From Paenibacillaceae bacterium (GTDB lineage Bacteria; Bacillota; Bacilli; Paenibacillales; NBRC-103111), in the NCBI GenBank assembly GCA_029256185.1, contig JAQSYI010000010.1, forward strand, positions 124,001 through 188,000: a DNA stretch of 64,000 bases, read 5' to 3'. Below are positions 26,601-34,810 of this stretch, one piece after another. The position numbers were made by a program, and so were the translations under genes. The notes under the pieces were generated by a model, which was given only the letters and a program-made list of their open reading frames with translations, was not told the origin of the DNA and did not search any database. Every line of letters starts with the position of its first letter. The stretch's first letter is position 1.

Positions 26601-28215
26601 GTTCTCCCGGATTGCGTCCCATATAAATGGCCCCCATGTCATCGGCATGCAGCACCATGTCATGAATCTCATTTTTTTCAATGACATGGTCGTTGCCGTT
26701 CAGGTAAATTGCCATATGGGGACCGTCATAGATCAAATTATGGGCAGCCCGGTTGCCCACGCCCATGAGCCAGATGCCCGGCCGGTATGCCTTATCCCTG
26801 CGGTTGAACCGGGTAATCTCATTATTGACAATCTGCAGATTGCCGGGAACAAGCGCTCGCCGCTCCCCTGCACCGGCGAAGATCCCTCCGGCCCCCATAC
26901 CGTAGATCCGGTTGCCCGTCACCAGATGGTCCGTACCGCCAAGGCGGTCCCAATCCTGATTCTGATAGATATGTCCCTGGAGATTGCCGACAATGCGGGA
27001 TTCCGGAATCCCGGTAAAATCATGCACCAGATAGCCCGGCCCCCTGACGCCCTGGCCGATGGAGACGGCTATCGTCCCCAGATTGCGCAAGGTGTTGCCT
27101 CCGATGATGTTATGGCTGCCCCGCTCCATATAGATGCCCATACCGCGACTATTCTCGAATGTCAGCCCTTGAACCGTCACATAAGACGCTCCTTCCAAGG
27201 CCAGCATGGGAGCCTCCAGCATGGACACCTGCACCTTGTCCAGACTGCCCTCGGGATACAGATACAGCATGCCGGAGCTGCGGTCTACGAAGTACTCGCC
27301 GGGCGCGTCAATCTCCTCCAGCAGATTGGAGGCATAATAATTGTTCCAGGACTGCCCGGTGGTGATGCCGTACAGATGAGGTGATGCAAGCGTAAGCGTT
27401 TTGTTCACCACATTGATAGAGGCCACCGGAATGTTGTCCTCGGCATAGCCGTTGGCGAAATAACCGGACAGAATAATGCCATCAGCGGCTGTCCACCGCT
27501 CAGGGCGGCTGCCCGTATAAGTGAAGGTGCCGCCCCGGTTGCTGTAATCGCCGTTGCGGGGAATAGAGCCGGGATCGATCACGCTGCCGATGGGAACGGT
27601 CCCCGTATTGGGCCAGCGGGCAAGCGTCATGGCCTCGTCATTGACGAACAGCTCCAGCGGAGCAGGCATTATATCCTGGGCGAATCCATGCTGCCGGACC
27701 TGACCGTAATCGGCAATCCCCTGGCTGCCCAAATCCAACTGGAGCACATGCTCCCGTCCCTCCTCCGGCAGGCGCGCCAAAATCGCGGGATCGGCCACAA
27801 CGGAAAAGCCGGAGGGGTCAAGTGTAGCTCCCCCGGTAATACGGACCTCTTCTCCTTCGTAGTTCCGGTACACGACAGGCGCTTCGGCTGTACCGGAATC
27901 TATCTCGCCCAGGGCAAACGTATCTGCAAACCGGTACTCGCCGCTGCGGACAAAGACGGTGACGCCTCCCTCAGGCAATCCGCCATTTTGCTTCATTTCC
28001 CTTATTCTGTCTCTGGCCTTGACGAAAGTGGCGTATGGCTCCGCCATTGTTCCCGGGTTGTTGTCATTTCCGTCGGTTGCCACATACAAGGCCAAGGCGG
28101 AGGAGGCCGCCACGGGGGTCGGAGAGCTCCACACAACTCCCGCAAGGCAGGCACAGATGAGCAATGCAGTCAGCACAGCAGCAAGCTTTGTTTTATACAG
28201 ATTATACGGAAACAT
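23638..28215 (-). CDS. Large secreted parallel beta-helix protein with FN3, LamG-like and CBM6 domains
   Basis: This 1525-residue protein has a signal peptide (about 1-38, ending TPVAASS). A right-handed parallel beta-helix follows (about 40-690), with the opening YVATDGNDNNPGT and many N-rich turns (NIIGGNTLRNLG, HVIEKNEIHDM, LVEGNVFYQAG), as in polysaccharide lyases and glycosidases of this fold. Then come two fibronectin-III domains (about 735-940), two concanavalin-like domains (about 945-1300), a third FN3, and a C-terminal CBM6-type carbohydrate-binding domain (about 1400-1525; IQAEGYDEMSG ... GNVDWFTF). It probably binds and cleaves an extracellular polysaccharide, substrate unknown. 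AGAGAGG lies upstream of the ATG, and a cre-like site is at 28244-28257. The ABC operon ends 300 bases upstream. Confidence 0.9.
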   Translation of the reverse strand: MFPYNLYKTKLAAVLTALLICACLAGVVWSSPTPVAASSALALYVATDGNDNNPGTMAEPYATFVKARDRIREMKQNGGLPEGGVTVFVRSGEYRFADTFALGEIDSGTAEAPVVYRNYEGEEVRITGGATLDPSGFSVVADPAILARLPEEGREHVLQLDLGSQGIADYGQVRQHGFAQDIMPAPLELFVNDEAMTLARWPNTGTVPIGSVIDPGSIPRNGDYSNRGGTFTYTGSRPERWTAADGIILSGYFANGYAEDNIPVASINVVNKTLTLASPHLYGITTGQSWNNYYASNLLEEIDAPGEYFVDRSSGMLYLYPEGSLDKVQVSMLEAPMLALEGASYVTVQGLTFENSRGMGIYMERGSHNIIGGNTLRNLGTIAVSIGQGVRGPGYLVHDFTGIPESRIVGNLQGHIYQNQDWDRLGGTDHLVTGNRIYGMGAGGIFAGAGERRALVPGNLQIVNNEITRFNRRDKAYRPGIWLMGVGNRAAHNLIYDGPHMAIYLNGNDHVIEKNEIHDMVLHADDMGAIYMGRNPGEQGNVIRNNFFHHIGTPWEGAGTQSIFLDDGASGQLVEGNVFYQAGTNANFKVHGGHHNLFRNNISIDIPSAGYMQIWPSSQWMTFLNEAVQRTRLLNTVNIKQPPYSTRYPVLSAYYDQALTPQPQPVDNNVMENNVMVRAQTVMGGTATLLNNYATVEDPGFENADSMNFSLRPDSVVYQQLPQFTPIPFGEIGLQTDSYRPSWPVVLGEFQALAPQQGQGELNPQQPLLFNWEPSQGAMRYRLLVAEDAGFTRLVVDEMVAARSWMTAPGTLEYGTGYYWKVIAQSGSVSLPADKGNSNGVMSFNTEALAPVTQAPGALEAAQVSTGIQLTWEDVPYAVTYSVYRSSQSGSGFIRIAGTVGNTGFTDSGASLLEAQHYYIQGANGLGDGPPSAQVRVAPERAVLFDDYFTDGLSADWVVNGVVSGTRTVVEENGNRLLRFDGNAVNSVQRNFPRDVYAVESKFRVNSWKGSNKASQIVALTGSEAGNSRYQLMYRNSGVLQLEKRGAGAIREQNFTLETGRWYTFRMAVEQGVIRCYLDGTLLFEFTDSAPLPSGAFGLYAWNAVADFDDVSVYVPRWSSLPEPWVLRHYGPDPAYSAYEEGQFTLKAAGADVWGSSDEFGYIGQTVQSAGVKTVFEAVVESLTRADDNTMAGIMLRGRDTQDAANFYLRVKPNGEVFATVRSANGEPTTYKKSPALQFPIKLRVVRERNVFTGYFEQNGQWVKLEQVSLELPQEMLAGLAVSSRKSGAYAEAMFSGVALEQTELQLTPPVINSVMALRGEIALTWTGSEEAAGYRLVYGTQPGVYSSSLELGQVTSYILGGLDNGVTTYFQVVAVNGAKASASLEASATPSDSIVYKDAFSLIQAEGYDEMSGISKQSGHIGSADNGDWAGYHYVNFGAGASEFKVNVGVTEQNKGRHIEVRLDHPAGPLLGTLTVQSTGAYTNFMEQSVALQPVSGFHHVYLVFKGGYGVGNVDWFTFLPAEE

Positions 28216-28243
28216 AAATGCATCTTCCTCTCTGCTTTTATAT

Positions 28244-28257
28244 AGTAAGCGTTTCCA
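28244..28257 (-). promoter_or_regulatory. Putative cre (CcpA-binding) site upstream of the large beta-helix gene
   Basis: On the minus strand TGGAAACGCTTACT fits the cre pattern TGNAANCGNWNNCW at every fixed position. It lies about 30-42 bases upstream of the start codon, next to an AT-rich TATATAAAAG that may be the -10 region, a position suited to carbon catabolite repression. Confidence 0.65.
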
Positions 28258-28342
28258 CCCGTGCTATACATAAAGAGGAAAAAGCCTTCCCTATCTCCCT
28301 TCATGCTTCCCAATCGGAGAAATAACGGAATTTTTCTTCCTC

Positions 28343-28488
28343 TATTTATGTCATCTCCCTATCTTGTGTCAATATCTTCTACCTATGTCATCTGCTTGTA
28401 TCGTCTGCCTATGTCATCTGCCTATGTCATCTGCCTATGTCACTTGTATCATCTGCCTCTGTTACCTGCTCCTGTCATCTGCCGCTGC
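28343..28488. repeat. 13-base minisatellite between the ABC operon and the beta-helix gene
   Basis: The unit CCTATGTCATCTG recurs with a 13-base period (28382, 28408, 28421, 28434) with degenerate copies before, between and after. It lies in the 300-base gap 28216-28515. No gene or clear terminator is seen here. Confidence 0.85.
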
Positions 28489-28515
28489 CTTTACAGCCTT
28501 TTATCCGCAACCGGA

Positions 28516-30048
28516 CTATTTGCCGCTTTTCCACGCATCCAATTGCTTCTGAGCCTCGGCGATGACCTTGTCGATTCCGGCGGTCTTCAGCTTCTGCTGG
28601 AATTCGGCCAGCTTGCTCTCAGGATCAATGGTGCCCGTATTAAGCCCCGGTGTATATTCACTAACCACAGACGAGATGTTGGCAATTTCCGTACTCACGG
28701 CATCCGCCTTGAATTTGAAGCCCATAATAGGGGAGGGTTTGGCGGTTTCATTCATTTTCCTGGTTTCCTCCGGCACCTTCGGGTCCTTGCCCTCCAGCAG
28801 ATAGCCGTTAAACACGTTGCCGAACACCCAGTCTGCCTGGGAATTATAGCCGCTGTCCTTGACCGGGCTGATCACTCCCTCGCTTACCTTGGTATAATGG
28901 GTTCCTTCAATGCCGAAGGCAAGCAAATTGTACAGGGCTTTATCCGTATTCACCAGATTAATCAGCATCAACGCCCGTTCGGGATTCTTGGAATTGCGGC
29001 TGACCGCCTGCATCGTCGTAATAATCGTATTGGTGCCGGAATAAGCTTCCGTCAGCGGAACATAGGTAATTTCCTGCCCGTTGTTAGTGGCCTTCGCCTC
29101 CGTCTCGCCGCCGGGCTTCAGCACATTGTGGTAGCCCACGCTGGCTTTGCCCGCCTTTTGCAGATCGGATAACGACTTAAGCACGGCCGCATCTTCATTG
29201 ATATAGCCCTTCTTGAACCAGTCCCTCATCATGTCCAGATATTGCTTGTATTCGGGAGTCTCATACTGATTGAGCACCTTAGCCGGATCATTGAGATTAA
29301 TAACGCCGATGTTGGCAATAACGATCTCCTGGTTGAAGGTCCGCGCCATGTTCTTGTACAGCCCGTTGCGGTCGATGGCCAGAGGAACCGCGTCCTTCTC
29401 ATTGGCCTTGATTTGCGCCAGCAGCGGCTCAATGTCCTGAGGCTTCTTCAGCTTGGAGACATCAATCTGATACTTGTCGATATATCTTTTCTGAATGGTG
29501 AAACCCTCTTTGTTGATAACGATCTGGTAATTGGGCACTCCGTAGATCTTGCCGTCTATCTTGGTGGCGTCCCATACGAAGGACGGCATGCTCTTCTTCA
29601 CCTCAGGGGCATATTTGTCAATCAGCTCATCGAGGGCGATGAAAGCGCCCTTGCTCTGATTCTGCACGTAATCGAAGTTCCAGTTGGAGGTCCAGATAAT
29701 ATCGGCCGCTTCACCGGAGGCTACCACGGTGTTCATCTTTTGCGTGTAATCCCCGAAGATGGCCGGGACCAGCTTGACCGTGGCATTGATTTTGCTTTTG
29801 GTGATCTTGTTGACCTCTGCCTCGACAACCTTCACCGCTGCCGGGAGAGATGGTTGAGGATAGTACCAGGTCAGTTCTACAGGAGGCAGCTGTGCAGCGG
29901 GGGCAGCCGAACCCGATGCCGGGCTGGCGCCGGAAGAAGCGGGGGAGCTCGCTTCCGGGGAGCCTGAAGACCCTGAGCCGCAGGCGGAAGCCAGCAGCAT
30001 GATTCCCATAGCAGCTGCAGTTGTTCTTGCTGATTTTGACATAGACAT
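28516..30048 (-). CDS. Extracellular sugar-binding lipoprotein (ABC transporter 1)
   Basis: This 510-residue protein has a lipoprotein signal ending LLASAC (Cys23) and a Gly/Ser/Ala/Pro linker (about 24-52). The mature domain is of the LplA/YtcQ-like solute-binding class (ELTWYYPQPS ..., C-terminal ITKAEAQKQLDAW-type helix). The start has GGGAGG about 9 bases upstream. It is the third gene of a permease-permease-lipoprotein operon (32029 to 28516). No ATPase gene is present; in Bacillus and relatives such transporters use a shared MsmX-type ATPase. The ligand is probably an oligosaccharide from the substrate of the adjacent beta-helix proteins. Confidence 0.92.
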   Translation of the reverse strand: MSMSKSARTTAAAMGIMLLASACGSGSSGSPEASSPASSGASPASGSAAPAAQLPPVELTWYYPQPSLPAAVKVVEAEVNKITKSKINATVKLVPAIFGDYTQKMNTVVASGEAADIIWTSNWNFDYVQNQSKGAFIALDELIDKYAPEVKKSMPSFVWDATKIDGKIYGVPNYQIVINKEGFTIQKRYIDKYQIDVSKLKKPQDIEPLLAQIKANEKDAVPLAIDRNGLYKNMARTFNQEIVIANIGVINLNDPAKVLNQYETPEYKQYLDMMRDWFKKGYINEDAAVLKSLSDLQKAGKASVGYHNVLKPGGETEAKATNNGQEITYVPLTEAYSGTNTIITTMQAVSRNSKNPERALMLINLVNTDKALYNLLAFGIEGTHYTKVSEGVISPVKDSGYNSQADWVFGNVFNGYLLEGKDPKVPEETRKMNETAKPSPIMGFKFKADAVSTEIANISSVVSEYTPGLNTGTIDPESKLAEFQQKLKTAGIDKVIAEAQKQLDAWKSGK

Positions 30049-30144
30049 TGAATAAACCTCCCTTTTTATTATGCGGTGCCGGGTACGGTTTCACTCGGCT
30101 TATCAAGCCCAATATAATCAAGGCCGGCATAGCGCGTTTGAGCT

Positions 30145-31035
30145 CTAGCTTTTGACCGATCCCACCGTAAGTCCCGCCACAAAAAAACGTTGAAAGAACG
30201 GAAACACCAGCATCATGGGCCCTGCAGCAAGCACTGCCATCGCCATCCGCGCCGAAAGACTGGGGAACTGGCTCATATCCAGATTTCCCTGAATCATCCC
30301 GATATTATTGGTCAAAAACTCAATCGTACTCATAATCCGGTACAACAGGAGCTGGAGCGGAACCAAGCTCTGCTCGTTGATGAACAGCAGCCCCAGCCAC
30401 CAGTCATTCCAATATTGAAAGGAAATGAACAGCCCGACAGTGGCCAGAGCCGGTGTGGACAAGGGCAGCACCATCCGGCAAAAGATGCTCCATTCACTGG
30501 CTCCGTCCATCTTCCCTGACTCGAATATATCAGACGGAATTTTCTCAAGAAAGCCCTTCATGATCATTACATTAAACGGACTGATTAAGGACGGGATAAT
30601 GAGAGCCCAGATGGTATCCTTCAGATTGAGATATTGGGTGACCAAAATGTAGAACGGCACCAGGCCCCCGCTGAACAGCATGGTAAACACCACATATAAC
30701 GTGGTCGCACGGCGGTAGCGGTAATCACGGCGGGAGATGGCGAAGGCCACCATGGTCGTCATCAGCAAGCCCATCACTGTTCCCACAACAGTCACAGTCA
30801 CAGTCACCCCATATGCCCGGAGCAATTGGCCGGGACTCTGCAGAATAATCCGATACGCTGCAAAGTCCAGCCGCTCCGGAATAAGCTGATATCCCCGCGA
30901 CAGGAGCTCCTGCTCCTCTGTCAAGGAAATAGCGATTACAAGCAGCAGCGGCAATACGAAGGCGGCGGACAGCACCAGAAAAAACAGATTGATTCCGGCC
31001 TGCGCCACGCGGGCTTTTCTGGAAACAGCAAGCAA
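30145..31035 (-). CDS. Carbohydrate ABC transporter permease, MalG/LplC type (transporter 1)
   Basis: This 296-residue protein has six predicted transmembrane helices. The EAA-type coupling loop reads ESGKMDGASEWSIFCRMVLPLSTPAL, and the family ending is GLTVGSVKS. The start is TTG at 31035 with GGAGGAAG 7 bases upstream. It lies 65 bases after the first permease and about 100 before the lipoprotein gene. Confidence 0.94.
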   Translation of the reverse strand: MLAVSRKARVAQAGINLFFLVLSAAFVLPLLLVIAISLTEEQELLSRGYQLIPERLDFAAYRIILQSPGQLLRAYGVTVTVTVVGTVMGLLMTTMVAFAISRRDYRYRRATTLYVVFTMLFSGGLVPFYILVTQYLNLKDTIWALIIPSLISPFNVMIMKGFLEKIPSDIFESGKMDGASEWSIFCRMVLPLSTPALATVGLFISFQYWNDWWLGLLFINEQSLVPLQLLLYRIMSTIEFLTNNIGMIQGNLDMSQFPSLSARMAMAVLAAGPMMLVFPFFQRFFVAGLTVGSVKS

Positions 31036-31099
31036 GTTTCTTCCTCCTTTCCCTTATGTTCCATCCATTCTCCTGCTCTCTTGCGCAACTGCCAACCTG

Positions 31100-32029
31100 C
31101 TACCACAGGGAATGGTCGGAGCTGATCCGGCCGATAATCCAGTTGGCGGACAGCACCAGAATGAAGCCTACTACGGACTGGTACAGCCCTACTGCTGTGG
31201 ACATTCCCACATTCCCCAATACCCGCAAGGAACGGTATACATAGGTATCGATCACATCGGTAGTAGGATAGAGGAAGCTGACGTCGTTCGGAACGAAGAA
31301 AAACAAACCAAAGTCCGCCCGGACAATCCCGCCTACTGCCACAATGAACAGAATCACCATCAGGGGTGCAAGCAGGGGAATCGTAATTTTCCTGATCATC
31401 TGCAGCTTGGTCGCCCCGTCGATTCGGGCCGCTTCATAATAACTGGAGTCTATCCCCAATATTCCTGCATAGTAGATGAGCGTGGAGAAGCCGATTGATT
31501 TCCACAAATACACCACAACAATAATGAACGGCCACAGTCCTGCATTTTCATACCACTTCACCGGCTCCCGTCCTGCATCCCGCAGCACCTCATTCAGAAA
31601 CCCGTGCTTCTGGTCAAGGAAGGACAGCGTTACATAGCTCACTACCACCCATGACAGAAAGTAGGGGATAAACAGGGCCGTCTGATGAAGCTTCAGCCAT
31701 CTCCGGTTGATTTCATTCATTAGGATGGCGAAGGCAACAGCGAAGAAAGTGCTCAGAATAATGAAGGAGCCATTGTACAAAATCGTGTTGCGGGTAATGC
31801 GGAACGCACTGTCGGATGCAAAGAAAAATTGAAAGTTGTCAAAGCCCACCCAGTCGCTTCCCCAAAGTCCTTTGGCATAATGGTAGTTCTTGAAGGCCAG
31901 CACCAGGCCGAAGAGCGGCAGGTAGGTAAATACCAGCTTGAACAGCACAGCCGGAAGCGCCATGAGGAACAGCTCCCTGTTCCGGTACAGGTACCGGCTT
32001 TCCCTAACCAGCCAAGCAAGAGGATTCAT
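31100..32029 (-). CDS. Carbohydrate ABC transporter permease, LplB type (transporter 1)
   Basis: This 309-residue protein is the first gene of the operon. It has the typical LplB opening (LFLMALPAVLFKLVFTYLPLFGLVLAFKNY), the GSDWVGFDNFQFFF segment and the EAA loop YYEAARIDGATKLQMIRKITIPLL. The start has AAGGAGGTG about 9 bases upstream. Direct repeats at 32099-32124 may bind an AraC-type activator, most simply the membrane-bound regulator encoded upstream. Confidence 0.94.
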   Translation of the reverse strand: MNPLAWLVRESRYLYRNRELFLMALPAVLFKLVFTYLPLFGLVLAFKNYHYAKGLWGSDWVGFDNFQFFFASDSAFRITRNTILYNGSFIILSTFFAVAFAILMNEINRRWLKLHQTALFIPYFLSWVVVSYVTLSFLDQKHGFLNEVLRDAGREPVKWYENAGLWPFIIVVVYLWKSIGFSTLIYYAGILGIDSSYYEAARIDGATKLQMIRKITIPLLAPLMVILFIVAVGGIVRADFGLFFFVPNDVSFLYPTTDVIDTYVYRSLRVLGNVGMSTAVGLYQSVVGFILVLSANWIIGRISSDHSLW

Positions 32030-32098
32030 TGATGTTTCACCTCCTTCTCCAGTTCTCCTGCATGCCTTGATTATGCCCCGCAGCCGGAGGCCTGGCTA

Positions 32099-32124
32099 CT
32101 GTGAACATGGCAGAAGGCTGTGAA
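32099..32124 (-). promoter_or_regulatory. Direct repeat TTCACAG, candidate AraC-type activator site
   Basis: On the minus strand TTCACAG occurs at 32124-32118 and 32105-32099, 19 bases apart and in the same orientation, about 70-95 bases upstream of the permease start. A similar pair (GTCACA, 20 bases apart) lies upstream of the second permease operon. Confidence 0.4.
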
Positions 32125-32234
32125 ATCGGGACTGTCAATTTTGATACACTGTTAAAAGCTGCGTAAACCTGCCCGCAAACAGCCTATCCGAAGGTATTCA
32201 TAAGAGGATAAACACCTGTCGGCGCCCTTAACGG

Positions 32235-32281
32235 TAAAAAAGCTCTGCAGACCGCATACTGCCATGTGATCTGCAAAGCTT
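32235..32281 (-). terminator. Terminator after the membrane-bound AraC regulator
   Basis: On the minus strand AAGCTTTGCAGA pairs with TCTGCAGAGCTT (12 pairs, one G-T) across an 18-base loop, followed by TTTTT. It separates the regulator from the permease operon. Confidence 0.85.
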
Positions 32282-32314
32282 GCTCCCCGGGCTCAATACC
32301 CGCTTGGCCATCTC

Positions 32315-34660
32315 TCATAAATTTTTGCGCATCCGGTATTCGTTGGGCGTTACGCCGGTCTTTTTCTTGAACAGCTTAAAAAAGTTGCTCTCATTGGTAT
32401 AACCCACCTGCCGCATAATATCCACCACACTCCGGCTCCCCTCCTCCAGCAGCTGCAGCGCCTGGTTCAGACGCACCTGATTGATATATTCCGCCACGGA
32501 CACGCCCTCCTTGCTGCGGAAATATCTGCCCAGATACCCTGCAGACAGCTTCAGCACATCGGCAACGGATTGCAGACTCAGACTCGGATCGGTATAGTTG
32601 ACCTCAACCATCTCCTTGACCGCCGCTGTCAGAAACTCCGGCTTCTCCTGGGTAGACTGCTTGCGTTCACTTGTGAATTCCTGCAGCTTCTGGCCAAACA
32701 TTCGTTGCACATCCTGCAGAGTTTCCTTCTCCAACACCTGGCGCGTAAAGCTCTGCATATCCACGGCAAGGGGTTGAAGCCGGTTTTGGTTCATTTCCCG
32801 CAGGCTTTGCTTCACAAGCGCCAGCACGTGAAGAATCGCATCATCCACCTGCTCCGAATGGAGGCGGGAGATATGGATGAATATTTCGTCCAGCCTCTCC
32901 TGCATTTGGTCCCGCTGGTTGCTTCGGATGCTCTCCATCAATTTCCGGTCCAGCTCCAGCGGAATCGCCTCCGCCGCCGGTTCTCCCTGCCGGGCATAAC
33001 GCTCCGGTGTGATAACCGCTCCCCTGCCCAGCAGCATCCGGTAATTGGACAGATGCTGCACCTGCTCGTAATGCCGGGTCATGCTCGTGTAATCAGCAAA
33101 TACATCGCTAAAAACCGCGGTAAAGGTAAAGTGGTAATATTGCTCCACTGTCTTCTGGGCCAGGACGATCAGATTGTCCAATACCGCGTACAAATCGGTT
33201 TCTGCAGTGATGCCATCCTCTGGTCTGGCGCCGCTCCCGTCCTCCAGGCCGATAATCAGCACCAGATCATCATTCATCATATCTGCCGAATGAATGCGGT
33301 AAATCTTCCCCAGAATCTCCCCGGAAATATTGGAGGCGGCGAACCTGAGCAGCTTCAGTTCCCGGGAGGAACGCTCCTCGCGCAAGCTGCTGCCGTCATC
33401 TTGCTTCAATAGGCACAAAACCAGCCGGCCATGAAGCCACGGCGACTCTGCCGCGAAACGGATGAATTGCCCTTCATCGATGCTTGTGCTGTCAGTTAAC
33501 CATTGGCGCAGGAAAAACTGGTCAAACACATGCTGGTTCGCATTATCCTTCTCCTTGAGCAGCTTGACGCTGTCCTGCATGCCGGAATAAACCCGGCTCA
33601 GATACCTCCATTCGTCATCTCCGGCATCCGCCGAAGCCAGACTCCTGGAAGGAGACAACTGCGTGAGCAGTCTTCCTACCGGACGGTACAGCCTTACGGA
33701 AAATACAGCCGACGCCAGCAGAGACAGGCTGATGAAGATGAGCAGCGCGATCAGGGAAAAGGTCCCGATCCGGTCGATCCGCTCAAATACCAGATGATAG
33801 GGCTGCATGGTGATCATTCTCCAGTTATTCACCTTGGAGGACAGATAGGTGACAAGCTGCTTCTCTCCGTTCACGTCCGCCGTGAAATGACCGGAAGAAT
33901 TCTGTTCCTCTTGAAGTCTGCTGACTATATCGCCACGAGCCTCCCCGGAGAACACCGCATGCTCCTGCCTGTCCAGCACATTCCCCGCCTGGTCGATAAT
34001 TCCTACAAAGGAAAAGGGGTTGTCCGCCAGTTCATTCAGCTTGCGCATATTATCAAGCAGCCACTCCGGCTTCACCGTCACCAGCAGGGCGCTGCTGCCT
34101 TTGGCATAACGCTCTGCCTCATACATCAGGTAAGCGAAGGAATCCCACCCGGCTGCTCCTTCCTGCTCCTTATAGGGAAACAGCGTGAGCTTGGGAAGTT
34201 CCTCGCCGCCCGACAACAGCCTCTCCAGCATGCTGGGCCCTTCCTTCCCGCACAGGACAGGAGCAGTGGCCGAATTGGAGTACGTACAGGAGTTATTGCC
34301 GTTGTACACCGTAATGGATTGGACGAAGGAATTGGAGACAACGAACTGATCAAGCTTCATCATCTTGTTGTAAAATTCGAATACATCCCATTGGCCGGTA
34401 TTCATCAGCACGCCGACATCCTTGTCATTATAGGCTGCTATCGTAATATTGCGGACCATCTCATTCAAATTGTCGATATTGTAGTTAATCTGGTTCAGCA
34501 CCTTGCGGTTGGCGTCCTGCTGCAGATTCATGGCGGCATTGCGGGAATACTGATAGATGACCAGGCAGAAGATTAACAAAAAAAGTACAACCAGCATAAT
34601 ATTGGTCGTTAATATGCGCCAAAAGAACTTTCTTGTGCGATACCTTTCGAAAATATTCAT
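32315..34660 (-). CDS. Membrane-bound AraC-family regulator with extracellular sensor domain
   Basis: This 781-residue one-component regulator has a first transmembrane helix at about 16-38, an extracellular region of about 260 residues (probable dCache-like sensor), and a second helix near 303-325 (FSLIALLIFISLSLLASAVFSV). A cytoplasmic linker follows, then a C-terminal AraC-type double HTH (about 680-780; LSLQSVADVLKLSAGYLGRYFRSK and VGYTNESNFFKLFKKKTGVTPNEYR). Such proteins sense extracellular sugars, or substrate-loaded binding protein, and activate the adjacent transporter. The start has AAAGGG about 13 bases upstream. A terminator separates it from the permease operon it most likely controls. 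Confidence 0.92.
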   Translation of the reverse strand: MNIFERYRTRKFFWRILTTNIMLVVLFLLIFCLVIYQYSRNAAMNLQQDANRKVLNQINYNIDNLNEMVRNITIAAYNDKDVGVLMNTGQWDVFEFYNKMMKLDQFVVSNSFVQSITVYNGNNSCTYSNSATAPVLCGKEGPSMLERLLSGGEELPKLTLFPYKEQEGAAGWDSFAYLMYEAERYAKGSSALLVTVKPEWLLDNMRKLNELADNPFSFVGIIDQAGNVLDRQEHAVFSGEARGDIVSRLQEEQNSSGHFTADVNGEKQLVTYLSSKVNNWRMITMQPYHLVFERIDRIGTFSLIALLIFISLSLLASAVFSVRLYRPVGRLLTQLSPSRSLASADAGDDEWRYLSRVYSGMQDSVKLLKEKDNANQHVFDQFFLRQWLTDSTSIDEGQFIRFAAESPWLHGRLVLCLLKQDDGSSLREERSSRELKLLRFAASNISGEILGKIYRIHSADMMNDDLVLIIGLEDGSGARPEDGITAETDLYAVLDNLIVLAQKTVEQYYHFTFTAVFSDVFADYTSMTRHYEQVQHLSNYRMLLGRGAVITPERYARQGEPAAEAIPLELDRKLMESIRSNQRDQMQERLDEIFIHISRLHSEQVDDAILHVLALVKQSLREMNQNRLQPLAVDMQSFTRQVLEKETLQDVQRMFGQKLQEFTSERKQSTQEKPEFLTAAVKEMVEVNYTDPSLSLQSVADVLKLSAGYLGRYFRSKEGVSVAEYINQVRLNQALQLLEEGSRSVVDIMRQVGYTNESNFFKLFKKKTGVTPNEYRMRKNL

Positions 34661-34733
34661 ATCGTTTTGTAAGCCCTTTCATTTTGTGGTAGCCTGCGTC
34701 TTTATTATCGCATTACTTGCCCCGTCTGCAAAG

Positions 34734-34780
34734 CAAAAAAACTCCCCGGTGCGCATCTGCGAAGAGGCAGCGCCGGGGAG
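34734..34780 (-). terminator. Terminator of the central eight-gene polysaccharide operon
   Basis: On the minus strand CTCCCCGGCG pairs with CGCACCGGGGAG-type sequence (core CTCCCCGG/CCGGGGAG) and is followed by seven or eight T. It lies about 30 bases past the Gfo/Idh stop. Confidence 0.88.
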
Positions 34781-34810
34781 GAAACGGAAAACATAACGGA
34801 CACTTATGGC

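Noticed and set aside
26047..27384. 445-codon plus-strand frame inside the large beta-helix gene
   Set aside because: It is the complement of the N-rich beta-helix repeats, with no ribosome site or motif.
34671..34684. cre-like sequence before the membrane-bound AraC gene
   Set aside because: It has GG in place of the invariant central CG and coincides with the ribosome-binding region.
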